Below are positions 62,149 to 64,000 of a stretch of DNA of 64,000 nt, in pieces. The first letter of the stretch is position 1, and the number at the start of each line of letters is the position of its first letter. The position numbers and the translations under genes are program-made. The notes beneath the pieces were generated by a model. The model worked only from the letters and a program-made list of their open reading frames with translations, was not told the origin of the DNA and ran no database searches. The DNA is taken from the NCBI GenBank assembly GCA_910584645.1, contig CAJUAU010000001.1:234931-298930 (forward strand), written 5' to 3'. Source of the DNA: an uncultured Eubacterium sp. (GTDB taxonomy: Bacteria > Bacillota > Clostridia > Lachnospirales > Lachnospiraceae).

Positions 62149-63159
62149 ATGGCTTTATTTGAATCATATGAAAGAAGAATTGATAAGATCAACAGCGTAT
62201 TGAATGAGTACGGCATCTCCTCCATTGAAGAGGCAGAGAAGATCACAAAAGATGCGGGCTTAAATGTATACGACCAGATCAAAGGCATTCAGCCGATCTG
62301 TTTTGAAAATGCGTGCTGGGCTTACACAGTAGGTGCTGCGATCGCCATCAAGAAGGGCTGCAAAAGAGCAGCAGATGCAGCGGCAGCTATCGGTGAGGGA
62401 CTTCAGGCATTCTGTATCCCTGGTTCCGTGGCAGATACCCGTAAGGTAGGTCTGGGACATGGAAATCTTGGAAAGATGCTCCTTGAGGAAGAGACAGAGT
62501 GTTTCTGCTTCCTGGCAGGACATGAGTCTTTCGCAGCAGCAGAGGGTGCCATCGGTATCGCTGAGAAGGCAAACAAGGTTCGTAAGAATCCCCTCCGCGT
62601 TATCCTGAATGGTCTTGGAAAAGATGCTGCACAGATCATTTCCCGTATCAATGGATTTACTTTTGTAGAGACAGAGTATGATCCATATACAAATACTGTA
62701 AAAGAAGTATCCCGTATTTCCTATTCTGAGGGTCTCCGCTCCAAAGTAAACTGCTATGGCGCCAATGACGTTCAGGAAGGCGTTGCCATCATGCACAAGG
62801 AAGGTGTAGACGTATCTATTACCGGTAACTCCACGAATCCTACACGTTTCCAGCATCCAGTGGCAGGTACATATAAAAAGGAATGTCTGGAGCAGGGTAA
62901 AAAATATTTCTCCGTGGCATCCGGCGGTGGTACAGGACGTACCCTTCACCCGGATAACATGGCAGCAGGTCCTGCATCCTACGGTATGACAGATACCCTC
63001 GGACGTATGCACAGCGACGCACAGTTTGCAGGTTCCTCTTCTGTGCCGGCACACGTAGAGATGATGGGTCTGATCGGAGCAGGAAACAACCCGATGGTTG
63101 GTATGACAGTTGCAGTGGCTGTTTCCGTACAGGAAAGTGCTGAGGCAGGTAAGTTCTAA
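62149..63159 (+). CDS. GGGtGRT protein
   Basis: 336 aa soluble protein named for SGGGTGRTLHPDN near 263. Other marked segments: ENACWAYTVGAAIAIKKG near 52, GLGHGNLGKMLLEEET near 100, CFCFLAGHESFAAAEGAIGI near 118 and GANDVQEGVAIMHKEGVDV near 205. Glycine-rich loops suggest a cofactor- or nucleotide-binding fold, but no catalytic family is matched. It is always met beside the NifU-like gene. AAAGGAGGT precedes the ATG, and codon use looks highly biased, consistent with strong expression. Function unknown. Confidence 0.88.
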   Translation: MALFESYERRIDKINSVLNEYGISSIEEAEKITKDAGLNVYDQIKGIQPICFENACWAYTVGAAIAIKKGCKRAADAAAAIGEGLQAFCIPGSVADTRKVGLGHGNLGKMLLEEETECFCFLAGHESFAAAEGAIGIAEKANKVRKNPLRVILNGLGKDAAQIISRINGFTFVETEYDPYTNTVKEVSRISYSEGLRSKVNCYGANDVQEGVAIMHKEGVDVSITGNSTNPTRFQHPVAGTYKKECLEQGKKYFSVASGGGTGRTLHPDNMAAGPASYGMTDTLGRMHSDAQFAGSSSVPAHVEMMGLIGAGNNPMVGMTVAVAVSVQESAEAGKF

Positions 63160-63190
63160 AAACATTGAAATAACGTTATTTAAAATTGGT

Positions 63191-63222
63191 TAGGAGTGGC
63201 TAAATGTAGGTCACTCCTACAC
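63191..63222. repeat. Hairpin repeat, left of the toxin-antitoxin pair
   Basis: TAGGAGTG (63191-63198) pairs with CACTCCTA (63212-63219), and alternatively TGTAGG with CCTACA. Its right part, AATGTAGG-TCACT-CCTACACT, has a partner at 63926-63948. Three CTACAC units follow within 63216-63243. Confidence 0.5.
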
Positions 63223-63359
63223 TATTTCTACACTACCCCTACACCCGTATTCCTATACTTGCCGAAAAATAAGATGACATTGCTTTGAAAACAGGAATGG
63301 ATATTTCTTTGGGATTGTGGTAATATATGATTATCAGAATTTTGGAAAGGGTGATGAAC

Positions 63360-63518
63360 ATGGCATTAGCAGAGGCTGTAAAAACAGTAGAACCTACTTA
63401 TACAATTGATGATTCCATGAATGTCTTGTTAGGGAAACTTGATGAAGCTATTGACGATATGGAAAATGGCAGGATTCAGACGATTGATGAAGCATGGGAT
63501 GACATTGACAGGGTATAA
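63360..63518 (+). CDS. Antitoxin of a type II toxin-antitoxin pair
   Basis: About 52 aa, acidic: TYTIDDSMNVLLGKLDEAID followed by DMENGRIQTIDEAWDDIDRV. A short helix-rich acidic protein encoded 9 bases before a RelE/ParE-like protein, the normal order. GGAAAGG fits ATG 63360 (spacing 9). It probably binds and neutralises the toxin; the DNA-binding part, if any, is minimal. Confidence 0.72.
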   Translation: MALAEAVKTVEPTYTIDDSMNVLLGKLDEAIDDMENGRIQTIDEAWDDIDRV

Positions 63519-63527
63519 GGAGTACAA

Positions 63528-63866
63528 ATGGCAAAACGATATAGAGTGGTAATAGCACAGAGTGGAAAAATGGATGTCATGAATAAGAAGCGGTATATCA
63601 TTGAAAATTTTAAATATCGTGATTATGCTCAGAACTTTTCCGCTAAGATAAAGAAAGCCGCACAGGGATTGGAAGCACTGCCAACTGGATATGAAACCAC
63701 GGGATTTCAATACCGGGGATATGATATCTATATGAAACCAAATAGTAACCACTTACTATTTTATACAGTAGATGAAGAAAAGATGGTAGTAACTGTGCTT
63801 CGTGTATTGCAGGATGGCATGGATTGGGAGTACATAATTAAGCATTGGATTGAACGTAATGTATAA
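63528..63866 (+). CDS. RelE/ParE-family toxin
   Basis: 112 aa. YRVVIAQSGKMDVMNKKRYI, FSAKIKKAAQGLEALPTGY, and the C-terminal MVVTVLRVLQDGMDWE match the ParE/RelE fold (helical pair, then beta-strands with a conserved arginine in VLRV). Most family members cleave mRNA at the ribosome or act on gyrase; which applies is not clear. The start follows ATAAGGAG, which overlaps the antitoxin stop. The pair sits at the edge of the window between two similar hairpin repeats. Confidence 0.78.
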   Translation: MAKRYRVVIAQSGKMDVMNKKRYIIENFKYRDYAQNFSAKIKKAAQGLEALPTGYETTGFQYRGYDIYMKPNSNHLLFYTVDEEKMVVTVLRVLQDGMDWEYIIKHWIERNV

Positions 63867-63922
63867 GTGAAATGTAAATGCAAATTGCTTAGAAAGAGCG
63901 GAACAATGTATTAAGAAGTCCT

Positions 63923-63948
63923 TAAGTGCAGGTTATTCCTACACTTTC
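63923..63948. repeat. Hairpin repeat, right of the toxin-antitoxin pair
   Basis: AAGTGCAGG-TTATT-CCTACACTT: the arms pair with one C/A mismatch. Same layout and largely the same sequence as the left repeat near 63203-63228. Nothing else recognised up to 64000 apart from a CCGTCT/AGACGG stem at about 63969. Confidence 0.5.
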
Positions 63949-64000
63949 TTAAATGAAAACTGAGATTCCCGTCTGAAGGGGAAAGACGGTTACAAACAGA

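Noticed and set aside
62260..63165. Long minus-strand frame (301 codons) opposite the GGGtGRT gene
   Set aside because: Cysteine-rich, random-looking translation; arises from strong codon bias of the real gene on the other strand.
63216..63260. CRISPR-like short repeats (CTACAC three times)
   Set aside because: Units of six bases with 5-7 base gaps are far too short for CRISPR; nothing resembling cas genes is present.

Overview
The window looks like a chromosomal segment of a low-to-mid GC, Gram-positive, spore-forming anaerobe of the class Clostridia, most like a gut Lachnospiraceae. Reasons: a split (two-subunit) transketolase, GGAGG-type ribosome binding sites with ATG/GTG/TTG starts, TTGACA/TATAAT promoters, LxGC lipoprotein signals, a PdaB-like polysaccharide deacetylase, a GGGtGRT/NifU-like pair typical of Clostridia, CheV, and family 43 and 31 glycosidases. 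This placement is inference from gene content; no rRNA is present.

Layout. 1-14974 is mostly core metabolism: split transketolase, an ABC-type membrane protein, aroA, argS, a DUF234 ATPase, a DUF815 ATPase, a YqeG phosphatase, an M24 peptidase, a fused AroD-AroK protein, efp, fabH and a nucleoside phosphorylase-like enzyme. 15068-19860 is a small glycan module: two cytoplasmic GH43 enzymes around a lipoprotein. 20085-31264 is a signalling block: an Hpt protein, two HD-GYP response regulators, a PAS histidine kinase, cheR, cheB, cheY, cheA, cheW and a chemoreceptor, with no flagellar genes in view. Between Hpt and the first HD-GYP gene lies a ~225 bp, strongly folded, unexplained element.

31449-34625 is a scrap yard between a tRNA-Pro gene and the tmRNA gene: a tRNA-like relic lacking the anticodon arm, a broken phage tail-fibre gene, a DeoR regulator with a tiny HTH partner, and two different transposase relics. 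34774-42460 holds a PdaB-like deacetylase, a GH31 glycosidase, a lipoprotein, the left end of an insertion sequence with a 23 bp hairpin over its ribosome binding site, and a tandem pair of duplicated repeat-domain lipoproteins. 42496-49464 holds a HAD hydrolase, a membrane-anchored trigger-factor-like foldase, a two-component system, a lipoprotein, a PH-domain protein and cheV. 49714-63866 contains a highly charged membrane protein, hisH-hisF, ung, a MoxR/DUF58/transglutaminase operon, a LUD protein, topB, a left-handed beta-helix protein, the NifU-like/GGGtGRT pair and a toxin-antitoxin module flanked by similar hairpin repeats.

How it fits together: most genes sit on the + strand in short operons with 0-30 bp gaps. 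The regulatory core (c-di-GMP hydrolases, phosphotransfer proteins and a chemosensory array) is contiguous enough to act as one network. I found no CRISPR array, no rRNA and no intact mobile element.
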